The notes under the pieces: generated by a model | The model's input: the letters and a program-made list of their open reading frames with translations, nothing else | Databases searched by the model: none | What the model was told of the DNA's origin: nothing | NCBI RefSeq assembly: GCF_004795255.1 | Contig: NZ_SSBQ01000002.1 | Span: 4,060,001 to 4,124,000, forward strand | DNA length: 64,000 bases | Origin: Streptomyces sp. RKND-216 | GTDB taxonomy: Bacteria; Actinomycetota; Actinomycetes; Streptomycetales; Streptomycetaceae | Direction: 5' to 3' | Made by a program: the position numbers and the translations under genes | Shown: piece after piece, positions 1-7,558 of the stretch | Layout: each line of letters begins with the position of its first letter | Position numbering within the stretch: the stretch's first letter is position 1

Positions 1-202
1 CCAGGGCGGAGAGGCCGTTGCCGGTGCCGACGCAGTGGGCGTTCTCGCAGTAGGCCGCGAACTCCGCCTCGAAGGCGTCGAGTTCGGGCCCGAGCGTGTA
101 CCACCCCGAGCGTGTGGCTCGGAGGACCGCGGCGTCGATCTCCCCCTGGACGTCGTCCAGTGCGTGCAGTCGCCGGACCTCGAAGAACGGAACGCAGCTC
201 AC
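1..202 (-). CDS. NDP-sugar 3-aminotransferase, DegT/DnrJ/EryC1 family (N-terminal fragment, cut by window edge)
   Basis: Only the first 67 residues are present; the rest lies beyond position 1. The fragment reads MSCVPFFEVRRL and later has SGWYTLGPELDAFE and a GTGNGLSAL cofactor-pocket motif, typical of PLP-dependent sugar aminotransferases of the FdtB/TylB/DesV type (family knowledge). Such enzymes install the amino group at C-3 of a TDP-3-keto-6-deoxyhexose in the cytoplasm. The start is a GTG at 202-200, chosen because it sits inside a GTGA overlap with the stop of the upstream ketoisomerase gene, indicating translational coupling. FdtA-type isomerases normally feed a 3-aminotransferase, so the neighbourhood supports the call. 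The PLP lysine is outside the window, so activity cannot be judged. Confidence 0.8.
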   Translation of the reverse strand, partial: MSCVPFFEVRRLHALDDVQGEIDAAVLRATRSGWYTLGPELDAFEAEFAAYCENAHCVGTGNGLSAL

Positions 203-642
203 GGCTGCCTCCTGACGTCTTCCAGGAACGCCGCGTAGTCGCGGTAGTAGTCCGTCTCGTCGTAGTGCTCGGATGCGAGGACCAGGCAGACGCTGTCGTC
301 CGAGAAGTCGGTGATGTCGCGCCACACCATCGGACCCACGTACAGGCCGGTGCCCGGATCGTCCAGCCGGTACGCGCTCTGCCGGTGGCCGTCGTCGACC
401 TTGACCGTGAAGCTGCCGTGAGCCGCGACGAAGAGCTGTTCCAGCGCGCGGTGCGCGTGGGCGCCGCGCGCGGTGCCGGTACGCGTGTGGTGCAGGTAGT
501 AGATGCGCCGGATGGGGAACCCGGTGGTCCACTCCGATTCGACGATCGACAGGCTGCCGCGTTCGTCGTGGTGCTGTTCGAGCCCGATGAGTCGGCATGG
601 CTTGACCCTGCCGACGGGCGTGTCGGTGGTTTTGGCCACCAT
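199..642 (-). CDS. TDP-4-keto-6-deoxyglucose 3,4-ketoisomerase, FdtA/QdtA/Tyl1a-like
   Basis: A 147-residue cupin-fold protein, the usual length for this family. It contains the RGAHAHR motif (His62, His64) matching the catalytic histidine pair of FdtA/QdtA, and ERGSLSIVE near residue 28, also typical. The family moves the keto group of TDP-4-keto-6-deoxyglucose from C-4 to C-3, producing the substrate for a 3-aminotransferase, which follows directly with a 4-nt GTGA overlap. The ATG at 642 is preceded by a GGAGAG-type ribosome site; a GTG one codon upstream (645) is a possible alternative. The 91-bp gap from the upstream aminotransferase gene holds an imperfect hairpin. FdtA versus QdtA product stereochemistry cannot be told from sequence alone. 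Confidence 0.85.
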   Translation of the reverse strand: MVAKTTDTPVGRVKPCRLIGLEQHHDERGSLSIVESEWTTGFPIRRIYYLHHTRTGTARGAHAHRALEQLFVAAHGSFTVKVDDGHRQSAYRLDDPGTGLYVGPMVWRDITDFSDDSVCLVLASEHYDETDYYRDYAAFLEDVRRQP

Positions 643-684
643 CACTCTCTCTCCTTGCCCCTGATGCTCCCCGGCGCGGTGCAC

Positions 685-716
685 CGGACGGTCCGACGCC
701 GGCCGGACGCCGTCCG
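685..716. other. Imperfect inverted repeat in the 643-733 intergenic gap
   Basis: CGGACGG (685-691) pairs with CCGTCCG (710-716). An inner TCCG/CGGA pair (692-695 with 704-707) could extend the stem past a two-base bulge, leaving an 8-base loop. No T-tract follows on either strand, so it is not a convincing intrinsic terminator. It may be an mRNA processing or attenuation element within the minus-strand operon, or chance in GC-rich DNA. Confidence 0.2.
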
Positions 717-733
717 CTACGTCGTGTGCTGTT

Positions 734-1939
734 TCACGTCCGTGCCGCGCGTCTTCGTCTGACCTCCGGGCCGTGCGCGACGGCGACGCGGACGACGTCG
801 CAGATGATCTCGATGTCTTCGTCGCGGACAGCGGGGCCGGTGGGGAGCGCGAGGAGACGCCGGCACAGGTACTCGGCACCCGGCAGGGTGGTCGGGGCGG
901 CTCCGGCGTAGGGCTTCATCCGGTGCAGCGGCTCGGAGAAGTACGGCCGGGCCAGCACATGCTCCGCGTGCAGCACCTGGAGCAGCAGGTCGCGGTCCAG
1001 GCCGGTCTGTTCCGGTTCGACGGTGACCATCATGTAGTGATGGCTGTTGCGGTGCCGGAGCCCGTAGTCGTACGGGGTCACGCCGGGCACGTCAGCCAGC
1101 GCGCGCAGGTAGGTGCGGTGGTTCGCCCGGTTGTGGGCGATCGTCTCCTCCAGCGACTCCAGCGAGGTCAGGCCCATGGCGGCGGCCGCCTCGCTCATCT
1201 TGCCGTTGGTGCCGACCAGCCCCACCGTGCCGTCCGAGGTGAAGCCGAAGTTCCGTGCCTGGCGCAGCCGTTCGGCGAGGTCGTCGTCGTTGGTGACGAC
1301 GGCGCCGCCCTCGAAGCTGTTGACGACCTTCGTGGCGTGGAAGCTGAAGACCTCCGCGTCCCCGAAGGCGCCGATCCGGGTGTCGTCGTGGGTACAGCCC
1401 ACCGCCGGCGCGGCGTCGAAGAACAGCCGTACCCCCGCCCCTGCCGCGATCTTCTCCAGCCGCGGCACGTCGCAGGCCTGACCCCACAGGTGCACGCCCA
1501 GGATCGCGCGGGTGCGGGGGGAGAGCAGCTCCGGGATGCGGTCGGGGTCGATCAGACCCGTCACCGGGTCGACGTCGCAGAAGACCGGCCGCAGCCCGCG
1601 CCACGCCACGGCGTGGGCGGTGGCGGGGAAGGTCAGCGCCGGGACGATCACCTCGTCGCCGGATTCCGCGCCGGTCCCCGGATCGCCGACGAGCATCTGC
1701 AGCGCCACGGTGGCGTTGCACATCGACACGCAGTGCCGGGTGCCGGCGAGTTCGGCGACCCGTTGCTCGAACTCCTCGCTCAGCGGACCCATGTTGGACA
1801 GCCACTCGGTGTCCAGCGCACGGTTGAGCCGCTCCAGGAACCGCTCCCGGACGATCGGGTTCGGCCGGCCGACCCGGTGGTTCCGCTCGAACGCCCTGGC
1901 GCCGCCGAACAGCGCCAGATCGTCGATGCCACCCTTCAC
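734..1939 (-). CDS. NDP-4-keto-6-deoxyhexose 4-aminotransferase, DesI-like (DegT/DnrJ/EryC1 family)
   Basis: A 401-residue PLP-dependent aminotransferase. The N-terminus (KGGIDDLALFGG) and internal segments such as EWLSNMGPLSEEFE, GVHLWGQ and FSFHATKVVNSFEGG closely resemble DesI, which makes TDP-4-amino-4,6-dideoxyglucose in desosamine biosynthesis (recalled family similarity). The Schiff-base lysine is Lys204 and the PLP pyridine-binding aspartate is Asp175. Oddly, the family motif DAAHA/DAAQA reads DAAPA here, with Pro178 in place of the His/Gln that usually contacts the cofactor. The GTG at 1939 is chosen by alignment with DesI; in-frame GTGs at 1945 and 1948 are also possible. It lies 20 bp downstream of the ABC permease stop, in the same operon. 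A 4-aminotransferase beside a 3,4-ketoisomerase suggests two amino sugars or a branched pathway. Confidence 0.82.
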   Translation of the reverse strand: MKGGIDDLALFGGARAFERNHRVGRPNPIVRERFLERLNRALDTEWLSNMGPLSEEFEQRVAELAGTRHCVSMCNATVALQMLVGDPGTGAESGDEVIVPALTFPATAHAVAWRGLRPVFCDVDPVTGLIDPDRIPELLSPRTRAILGVHLWGQACDVPRLEKIAAGAGVRLFFDAAPAVGCTHDDTRIGAFGDAEVFSFHATKVVNSFEGGAVVTNDDDLAERLRQARNFGFTSDGTVGLVGTNGKMSEAAAAMGLTSLESLEETIAHNRANHRTYLRALADVPGVTPYDYGLRHRNSHHYMMVTVEPEQTGLDRDLLLQVLHAEHVLARPYFSEPLHRMKPYAGAAPTTLPGAEYLCRRLLALPTGPAVRDEDIEIICDVVRVAVAHGPEVRRRRAART

Positions 1940-1959
1940 CTGCACCACGTCCCCGACTC

Positions 1960-2763
1960 TCAGACCTGTCGCCGGTACGCGCGGAGCGCCAGCGGAGCGA
2001 ACAGCAGGGTCAGTGCGACGGTCCAGCCGAGCGTCCACCACACCGAGTTCCCGAGCGGGGTTCCGGTCATGAGCCCGCGGATGGCGGTCGCGGCGTGCGT
2101 GATCGGGTTCACCTCGGCCCAGGCCTGGAGCCAGCCCGGCATCGTCATCGTCTCCACGAAGATGTTGCTGCCGAAGGTGAGCGGGAAGAGCAGTACGCCG
2201 CTGAACAGGTAGACCGTGGAAGCGGACTTGGCCAGCAGGCCGACCAGCATCGACATCCACGCCATGCTGCTGGCGAAGACGAGGGCGAGCAGCAGCCCGA
2301 GCACCGTCCGCACGATGTCGGTCTTCACCTCGAAGCCCTGCATCGCGCCGACGATGAGCATCGCCAGCACGCCGGCCGTGACCCGCACCAGGGTGCCGAG
2401 CAGGTGGCCGACCAGCGGGGCGATGCGGGCGATCGGCAGACTGCGAAGCCGGTCGAACACGCCGTTGGTGATGTCCTGGTGGAGACCCGATCCGGTGGCC
2501 AGCACCGCGAACACCGAGGCCTGCACGAGCAGGCCCGGGAGGGCGTACTGCAGGTACTGCTCGGAGCTGCCGGCGATGGCGCCGCCGAACACGTACACCA
2601 GCAGACCGATGATCATCAGCGGCTGCACCAGCGCGAAGCCGACGATCTCACCCGGGCTCGACTTCAGGTGCAGCAGGTTGCGGCCGCACAGGGTGAGGCA
2701 GTGCCGGACCGTCGCCAGGAGTCCGATCCGGTGGGTCTTCGTGACGTCGCCGACCGCGCTCAT
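1960..2763 (-). CDS. ABC-2 type transporter permease, DrrB-like
   Basis: A 267-residue integral membrane protein with about six hydrophobic segments (roughly residues 43-64, 75-95, 118-142, 153-178, 185-205 and 243-262). This is the length and layout of DrrB-family permeases, partners of antibiotic-exporting ABC ATPases. It carries NGVFDRLRSLPIAR, matching the conserved cytoplasmic loop of DrrB homologues. Its ATG at 2763 overlaps the TGA of the ATPase gene (ATGA), so the two subunits are probably translationally coupled and form one exporter in the cytoplasmic membrane. The likely role is efflux of the finished glycosylated polyketide and self-protection; the substrate is inferred only from context. 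Confidence 0.88.
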   Translation of the reverse strand: MSAVGDVTKTHRIGLLATVRHCLTLCGRNLLHLKSSPGEIVGFALVQPLMIIGLLVYVFGGAIAGSSEQYLQYALPGLLVQASVFAVLATGSGLHQDITNGVFDRLRSLPIARIAPLVGHLLGTLVRVTAGVLAMLIVGAMQGFEVKTDIVRTVLGLLLALVFASSMAWMSMLVGLLAKSASTVYLFSGVLLFPLTFGSNIFVETMTMPGWLQAWAEVNPITHAATAIRGLMTGTPLGNSVWWTLGWTVALTLLFAPLALRAYRRQV

Positions 2764-3773
2764 GCGTTCCCTCGATCCGTGGGCTGTTCGTCCCCGGCCT
2801 CCGCGGCCGCGGTCCGGGCTTCGGCCTCCGCCTTGCGGGCGGCCTTGCCGCGTGTCCCGGTCAGCGACAGGAACACCTCGTCCAGGCTGGGCTGCCGCAG
2901 AGCCAGCTCGCTGACCTCGATGCCGGCCTCGTCCATCCGGCGCATCACCATGCCGGGCAGCGCCGAGTCGTTGACCCGCACCAGCAGCCCGCGGCCCTCG
3001 ACGGCGGGTTCCGTTCCGCTGAGGTCCTCGACGATCTTCGCCGTCTCGGTGAGCCGTGTGTCGTCCGCCGGCACGATCTCCAGCGCCTGCCGGTCGATCT
3101 TTGCCTTGAGCTGCTCGGGGGTGCCGCGGGCGATCGTGACGCCCTCGTCGATCACCACGATGTCGTGGGCGAGCCGGTCGACCTCCTCCATGTACTGCGT
3201 GGTCAGCAGCACGGTGGAGCCGCGGGAGACGAGGTCGCGCACGATGTCCCACATCTCGAGGCGGCTCTCGGGGTCGAGCCCGGTGGTCGGCTCGTCGAGG
3301 TACAGCACCGACGGTTCGCCGACCAGGCTGACGGCCAGGTCGAGCCGGCGGCGCATGCCGCCCGAGTACGTGGACGCCTTCCGGCCGCCGGCGTCCGACA
3401 GCCGGAAACGCTCCAGCAGTTCGGCCGCGCGCTTCTTCGCCGAGCTCCGCGAGTGGCCGAGCAGCCGGGCGACCAGGGTGAGGTTCTGGATGCCGGTGAG
3501 TCCCTTGTCGACCGACGCGTACTGGCCGGTGAGGCCGATGACGCGGCGCACCTCGTGCGGCTTGGAGGCCACGTCGTAGCCGCAGACCCGGGCGCTGCCG
3601 CCGTCCGGGCGCGACAGGGAGGCCAGGATGCGCACCGCGGTGGTCTTGCCCGCGCCGTTCGGGCCGAGGACACCGAGTACGGTGCCTTCCCGGGCCTGCA
3701 GGTCGAGGCCGTTCAGGGCGGTGACCTTGCCGAACCGCTTGACCAGGCCGTGCGTCTCGATCGCGTAGGTCAT
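2760..3773 (-). CDS. ABC transporter ATP-binding protein, DrrA-like
   Basis: A 337-residue nucleotide-binding subunit. Visible motifs are Walker A GPNGAGKTT (37-45), Q-loop Gln84, signature YSGGM (136-140) and Walker B VLYLDEP (156-162). The switch position has Gln193 in TTQYMEE rather than His, as is usual for the DrrA drug-resistance branch. A C-terminal regulatory extension of about 100 residues ends in an Ala/Glu-rich, charged tail (residues 300-337) without clear conservation. The ATG at 3773 follows a GGGGAG ribosome site. Upstream is a 46-bp gap to the glycosyltransferase gene; downstream is a 4-nt overlap with the permease. It should energise export of the polyketide product. Confidence 0.92.
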   Translation of the reverse strand: MTYAIETHGLVKRFGKVTALNGLDLQAREGTVLGVLGPNGAGKTTAVRILASLSRPDGGSARVCGYDVASKPHEVRRVIGLTGQYASVDKGLTGIQNLTLVARLLGHSRSSAKKRAAELLERFRLSDAGGRKASTYSGGMRRRLDLAVSLVGEPSVLYLDEPTTGLDPESRLEMWDIVRDLVSRGSTVLLTTQYMEEVDRLAHDIVVIDEGVTIARGTPEQLKAKIDRQALEIVPADDTRLTETAKIVEDLSGTEPAVEGRGLLVRVNDSALPGMVMRRMDEAGIEVSELALRQPSLDEVFLSLTGTRGKAARKAEAEARTAAAEAGDEQPTDRGNA

Positions 3774-3819
3774 GGCGTCTCCCCGTCCGACGCAGGCGCC
3801 GCGCGCCGGGTGCAGAACC

Positions 3820-5079
3820 TCATGAGATCTCCGTAGCTACTCGGCCGGCGTGGGGCGCCCACACGGGGGCGTCCTCGGCCGGGGGGGCGTTCAGCCAGTC
3901 GTCGACCAGCAGGGCCGCCCGGGACGGGCCGCCCTCGGCCAGAAGGTGCATGCGCATGCGGGAGACGCGGCGCCGGATCTCCGGGTCCGTCGTCACCTGC
4001 TCCACCGCGGCCCTCAGCGAGTCCGCCGTGACGTCCTCGGGGAGCAGCGTGCGGCCGATGCCGAGCTGCTCGACCATCCGGCCGCTGACCTTCTCCTCGG
4101 GCGAGTACGGGACGATCACCAGCGGCTTGTCGAAGTACAGCGCGAGCAGCATGGTGCTCATCCCGGCGTGGCACACCACGGCGTCGACGTTCGGGACGAC
4201 GGTGTGGAACGGAATCCACTCGTGCAGTTCGACGTGGCCTCCCGCGGGCGGGTCCCCGGGCAGGCTCTCCCTGCCCAGGGCCAGCACCGTGTGCCATCCG
4301 CCGTCGGCGAAGGCCGTGTCGCACATCCGGAAGAACTCGGGGTGGTCGTTCACCTCGGTACCGAGGGTGATCAGCACGGACCGTTCCGCCTCCGCCGGCG
4401 GGGTCCAGGTGCCACTGCCGGGCACCTCCTGCGCGAGACTGTGGCCGACGAAGGCGTACCGGTCGTCGAAGGTCTCGCCGTGCGGCTGGAACCACCGGGG
4501 CATCAGCACGAGGTTGCGGTCGTCGTAGTTGGTGAGGAACGGCATCAGTGCGTCCGGGCTCTCGCCCTTCGCCTCGAGGTACTCGCTCACCAGCTCGATG
4601 CAGCGCCCGATGTTGGCGCCGGCGCCGTCGAAGACCTCCAGGGCCAGCGAGTAGGTCTCGTTGGTGGCGGCGTAGGCGTACATCTGCACGGTGGGCCGGT
4701 TCCAGGCCAACGCGGCGTTGCGCGCGGTGAAGAAGCTCTCCAGGTCGTACAGGATCAGGTCCGGCACGTCGTCGGCGAAGGCCTCCAGCGTCCGGGGCAG
4801 GACGACGTCCATGCACTCGCGCAGGAAACTCAGCCCCAGGCTGCCGATGTCCTCGCCGGTCACCGCGCCGCTGCCGAGCCGGGCGCGCTGCGTGGGATAG
4901 GACACCACCCGGGCGCCGGTGGCCGCGGCCTGGTCGGCCAGGTGCTCGTCCAGCACGTACGTCACCCGGTGGCCCAGGGCGAGCAGGGTGCGCGTCAGCT
5001 CCAGCGTCGGGTTGACGTGTCCGTAGCCCGGGAAGACGAAGACCGCCACGTGCTTCATCGTGCCGCCCCCGCCGGTCAT
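3820..5079 (-). CDS. Macrolide-type glycosyltransferase (GT1, GT-B fold)
   Basis: A 419-residue GT-B glycosyltransferase of the MGT/UDPGT-like group (OleD/OleI relatives), expected to transfer a TDP-activated deoxysugar onto a hydroxyl of the polyketide. The N-terminal acceptor half has PGYGHVNPTLE (catalytic base His21) with a candidate Asp112 partner; the donor half has the HAGMSTM motif (304-310). The segment that usually reads EQxxNAxR in MGT enzymes is EEKVSGRM here, so donor contacts may differ. Its ATG at 5079 overlaps the thioesterase stop (ATGA). A second ATG at 5058 is preceded by a G-rich ribosome site and matches the usual family N-terminus, so translation may begin there. No DesVIII-type helper gene is nearby, suggesting a single-component enzyme. 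Only one glycosyltransferase lies in this window. Confidence 0.88.
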   Translation of the reverse strand: MTGGGGTMKHVAVFVFPGYGHVNPTLELTRTLLALGHRVTYVLDEHLADQAAATGARVVSYPTQRARLGSGAVTGEDIGSLGLSFLRECMDVVLPRTLEAFADDVPDLILYDLESFFTARNAALAWNRPTVQMYAYAATNETYSLALEVFDGAGANIGRCIELVSEYLEAKGESPDALMPFLTNYDDRNLVLMPRWFQPHGETFDDRYAFVGHSLAQEVPGSGTWTPPAEAERSVLITLGTEVNDHPEFFRMCDTAFADGGWHTVLALGRESLPGDPPAGGHVELHEWIPFHTVVPNVDAVVCHAGMSTMLLALYFDKPLVIVPYSPEEKVSGRMVEQLGIGRTLLPEDVTADSLRAAVEQVTTDPEIRRRVSRMRMHLLAEGGPSRAALLVDDWLNAPPAEDAPVWAPHAGRVATEIS

Positions 5080-5831
5080 CGCAGGGCCGCTGAGGGGGCG
5101 CCGAGCCGTTCGCCGATGACGCGCAGCACGTCGGCGGAGTGCTCCATCAGGTAGAAGTGGCCGCCGGGATAGGTCCTCAGGTCGAAGGCGCCCTCGGTGT
5201 GGCCGCGCCAGGCCTCCACCTCCTCGTGGCTGGCCTTCGGGTCCGACTCGCCCGTCAGCGCCGTGATCGGCGCTTTGACCCGCACGTCCGGGGCGCAGGT
5301 GTAGGTCTCGGCGGCGCGGTAGTCGTTGCGGATGGCCGGCAGCACCATGCGCAGCAGTTCCTCGTCGCCGAAAACCCGCTGGTCGGTGCCGCTGAGCGTG
5401 CGCAGCTCGGCGATGACGCCGTCGTCGTCCCGCTGGTGCACCTGCTCGTCGCGGTGCGTGGAGGGGGCCCGGCGGCCGGAGGCGAAGATCCGCAGCGGGT
5501 CGCTGCCGTTGCTTTCCAGCCGCCGCGCGACCTCGAAGGCGAGGGTGGCGCCCATGCTGTGCCCGAAGAGGGCGAACGGCCGGTCCACGGCCTCACGCAC
5601 GGCCGCGGCGACGCCGTCCGCGAGGTCCTCGATGGTCTCCAGCATCGGTTCGCGCCGACGGTCCTGGCGGCCGGGATACTGGACCGCGAGCACCTCGATC
5701 TGCGGGCTCAGCGCCTGCGCCACCGGTCGGTAGAAGGGCGCCGACCCGCCCGCGTGCGGCAGACAGATCAGCTGGACGGCAGCCTCGTCGCTCGGGAAGA
5801 AGCGCCGAATCCACGTGGCGGTGTCGTTCAT
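5076..5831 (-). CDS. Type II thioesterase (editing, alpha/beta hydrolase)
   Basis: A 251-residue TEII, normal family length. It starts as LICLPHAGGSAPFYRP and has the GHSMG nucleophile elbow (Ser92), with Asp197 in GESDP and His225 in PGGHFYL completing a catalytic triad. TEIIs hydrolyse mis-primed or stalled acyl groups from PKS carrier proteins, especially those produced by premature decarboxylation. The ATG at 5831 is chosen over an upstream in-frame ATG at 5885 because family alignment begins here and an AGAGAGG-like ribosome site precedes it. It is the first gene of the minus-strand operon, divergent from the dehydratase/PKS series, and its stop overlaps the glycosyltransferase start. 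It is a stand-alone enzyme and does not replace the releasing thioesterase, which is not in this window. Confidence 0.93.
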   Translation of the reverse strand: MNDTATWIRRFFPSDEAAVQLICLPHAGGSAPFYRPVAQALSPQIEVLAVQYPGRQDRRREPMLETIEDLADGVAAAVREAVDRPFALFGHSMGATLAFEVARRLESNGSDPLRIFASGRRAPSTHRDEQVHQRDDDGVIAELRTLSGTDQRVFGDEELLRMVLPAIRNDYRAAETYTCAPDVRVKAPITALTGESDPKASHEEVEAWRGHTEGAFDLRTYPGGHFYLMEHSADVLRVIGERLGAPSAALR

Positions 5832-6067
5832 CCTTGCCTCTCTGGTTCGCGGGCACGGACCAGCATGTCGGCTCTGACGTGCCACGAGGCGGGCCGCCGG
5901 CGGGGATCTGAGTGAACCCCTAGAGAGCCACTTGCCCTCCTAGGACCCTTCTGCGGGGCGTGGTCGTCTGGGACGGACGCCACGGACTGACAAGCCGGTC
6001 GCACGGGCCACGTCCCCCGGCCGGAACGGAGCGATCCGTCGACCTCACGAACCGGAGAGAGACTCCC
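5832..6067. promoter_or_regulatory. Divergent intergenic promoter region
   Basis: These 236 bp separate the minus-strand thioesterase operon from the plus-strand dehydratase/PKS genes, so both promoters most likely lie here. An 8-bp palindrome TCCTAGGA sits near 5939 and a second CTAG lies about 20 bp before it, both unusual in such GC-rich DNA. No convincing -35/-10 pair or known operator was recognised. A GGAGAG ribosome site (about 6053-6058) precedes the dehydratase ATG. Confidence 0.4.
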
Positions 6068-7444
6068 ATGCCGCCAACCACCGGACCCGGCGTTCTCCGT
6101 CAGGAAGACCCCCGGCTGACCGAGCGACTCGCGCAGTCGGCACGCGCGGTCGACGGCGTCGCCACCGGCGCGGAGGAGTTCGCGAAGTGGTTCGCCGACC
6201 GGTGTGCGAGCCAGTCGCAGGACGTCACGCCGATTCCGTTCCGGTCCATGCGCAACTGGACCTTCGCCTCCGGCACCGGGAACCTGGTGCACGACAGCGG
6301 CCGGTTCTTCACCGTCGCCGGCCTGGACGTGCGGGTCGACCGCGGGCCGGTCCGCGAGTGGTCGCAGCCGATCATTCTCCAGCAGGAGATCGGTCTGCTC
6401 GGCATCGCCGTCCGAGAGATCGACGGCGTGCTGCACCTGCTGATGCAGGCGAAGACCGAGCCCGGCAACCCCAACGGCGTGCAGCTGTCGCCGACCGTGC
6501 AGGCGACCAAGAGCAACTACACCGGCGTGCACCGCGGCCGGGGTGTGCCGTACATCGAGCACTTCCGGGACGCCGAGCCGCACCGGGTCGTCGCCGACGT
6601 CCTCCAGTCCGAGCACGGAGCCTGGTTCTACCGCAAGCGGAACCGGAACATGGTGATCGAGGTCGGCCCCGAGGTGGAAGCCGGCGAGGACTTCTGCTGG
6701 CTGACCCTCGGGCAGGTGCAGGAGCAGCTGCGGATCGACCACCGGGTCAACATGGACGCTCGCACCGTGCTGTCCTGCCTGCCCGGCGCCGAGCCGGCCG
6801 GTGGTGTGCACACCGGCACCGAGCTGCTGAACTGGATCACCACGCACCAGGCCATGCCGGACGTGGAGACCGAGGTCGTGGGCCTGGCCGGGCTGCCCGG
6901 CTGGCGGCGCACCGAGGACGCCGTGTCGCACGAGAGCGGGGCGTTCTTCAGCGTCCGCGCGGTGGACGTGGTGGCCAACAGCCGCGAGGTGAGCGGCTGG
7001 AGCCAGCCCTTGATCGAGCCGCACGGCCTCGGTGTCGTCTCGCTGATCGTCAAGCGTTTCGACGGGGTCCTGCACGCGCTGCTGCGGGCCCGCATCGAGC
7101 CCGGGTACATCGACGCCATCGAACTCGCCCCCACCGTGCAGGGCACTCCGGAGAACTACGCCGGCCTCCCGGACGAGGAGCGGCAGCCGTTCGCGGACGT
7201 GGAGCGGCACCTGGCGCACGACACGGTGCTGTTCGACGCCGAGATGTCCGAGGAGGGCGGGCGGTTCTACCACTCGCGCAGCCGCTACACGATCGTCGAG
7301 GTCGGTGCGGACTACCCCGACCAGGAGCCGCCCGGATTCCGGTGGGTGACCGTTCCTCAGCTCAGCTGGCTGCTCCAGCACCGGCACTACCTCAACGTGC
7401 AGGCCCGGAGCCTCGTCGCGTGCCTGCGGGCCGTCGCCGGCTGA
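6068..7444 (+). CDS. NDP-hexose 2,3-dehydratase (TylX3/SpnO/EvaA-like)
   Basis: A 458-residue protein built of two homologous halves (about residues 40-240 and 270-450). Each has a conserved GWSQP/EWSQP segment, a GVLHLLMQAK/GVLHALLRAR strand and a LSPTVQ/LAPTVQ motif, the diagnostic duplicated fold of NDP-hexose 2,3-dehydratases. These act on TDP-4-keto-6-deoxyglucose to begin 2-deoxygenation, normally with a partner 3-ketoreductase that is not seen here. The ATG at 6068 is chosen for its GGAGAG ribosome site and family N-terminus; the frame is open upstream without support. It is the first gene on the plus strand and precedes PKS1 by 114 bp. Its presence predicts at least one 2,6-dideoxysugar on the product. 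Confidence 0.92.
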   Translation: MPPTTGPGVLRQEDPRLTERLAQSARAVDGVATGAEEFAKWFADRCASQSQDVTPIPFRSMRNWTFASGTGNLVHDSGRFFTVAGLDVRVDRGPVREWSQPIILQQEIGLLGIAVREIDGVLHLLMQAKTEPGNPNGVQLSPTVQATKSNYTGVHRGRGVPYIEHFRDAEPHRVVADVLQSEHGAWFYRKRNRNMVIEVGPEVEAGEDFCWLTLGQVQEQLRIDHRVNMDARTVLSCLPGAEPAGGVHTGTELLNWITTHQAMPDVETEVVGLAGLPGWRRTEDAVSHESGAFFSVRAVDVVANSREVSGWSQPLIEPHGLGVVSLIVKRFDGVLHALLRARIEPGYIDAIELAPTVQGTPENYAGLPDEERQPFADVERHLAHDTVLFDAEMSEEGGRFYHSRSRYTIVEVGADYPDQEPPGFRWVTVPQLSWLLQHRHYLNVQARSLVACLRAVAG

Positions 7445-7466
7445 CCCGGCCCCCGGACGGACGGCG

Positions 7467-7503
7467 AGGGGCGTTCCGAGCGGCCCTCGCGGCCGGCGCC
7501 CCT
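7467..7503 (+). other. Stem-loop and direct repeat between dehydratase and PKS1
   Basis: AGGGGCG (7467-7473) pairs with CGCCCCT (7497-7503). The 10-mer TTCCGAGCGG occurs twice (7474-7483 and 7504-7513), once inside and once just after the stem. The element lies in the 114-bp gap before the PKS1 start. It could be a weak terminator/attenuator or a regulator site; no T-run follows beyond three bases. Confidence 0.22.
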
Positions 7504-7558
7504 TTCCGAGCGGTTCGGACACACAAGATCGCTTCAGTAGGCGGGAGCAGTACGATCC

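Noticed and set aside
2760..3773. Missing H-loop histidine in the ABC ATPase as a sign of inactivation.
   Set aside because: DrrA-type ATPases commonly have Gln at this place, and all other motifs are intact.
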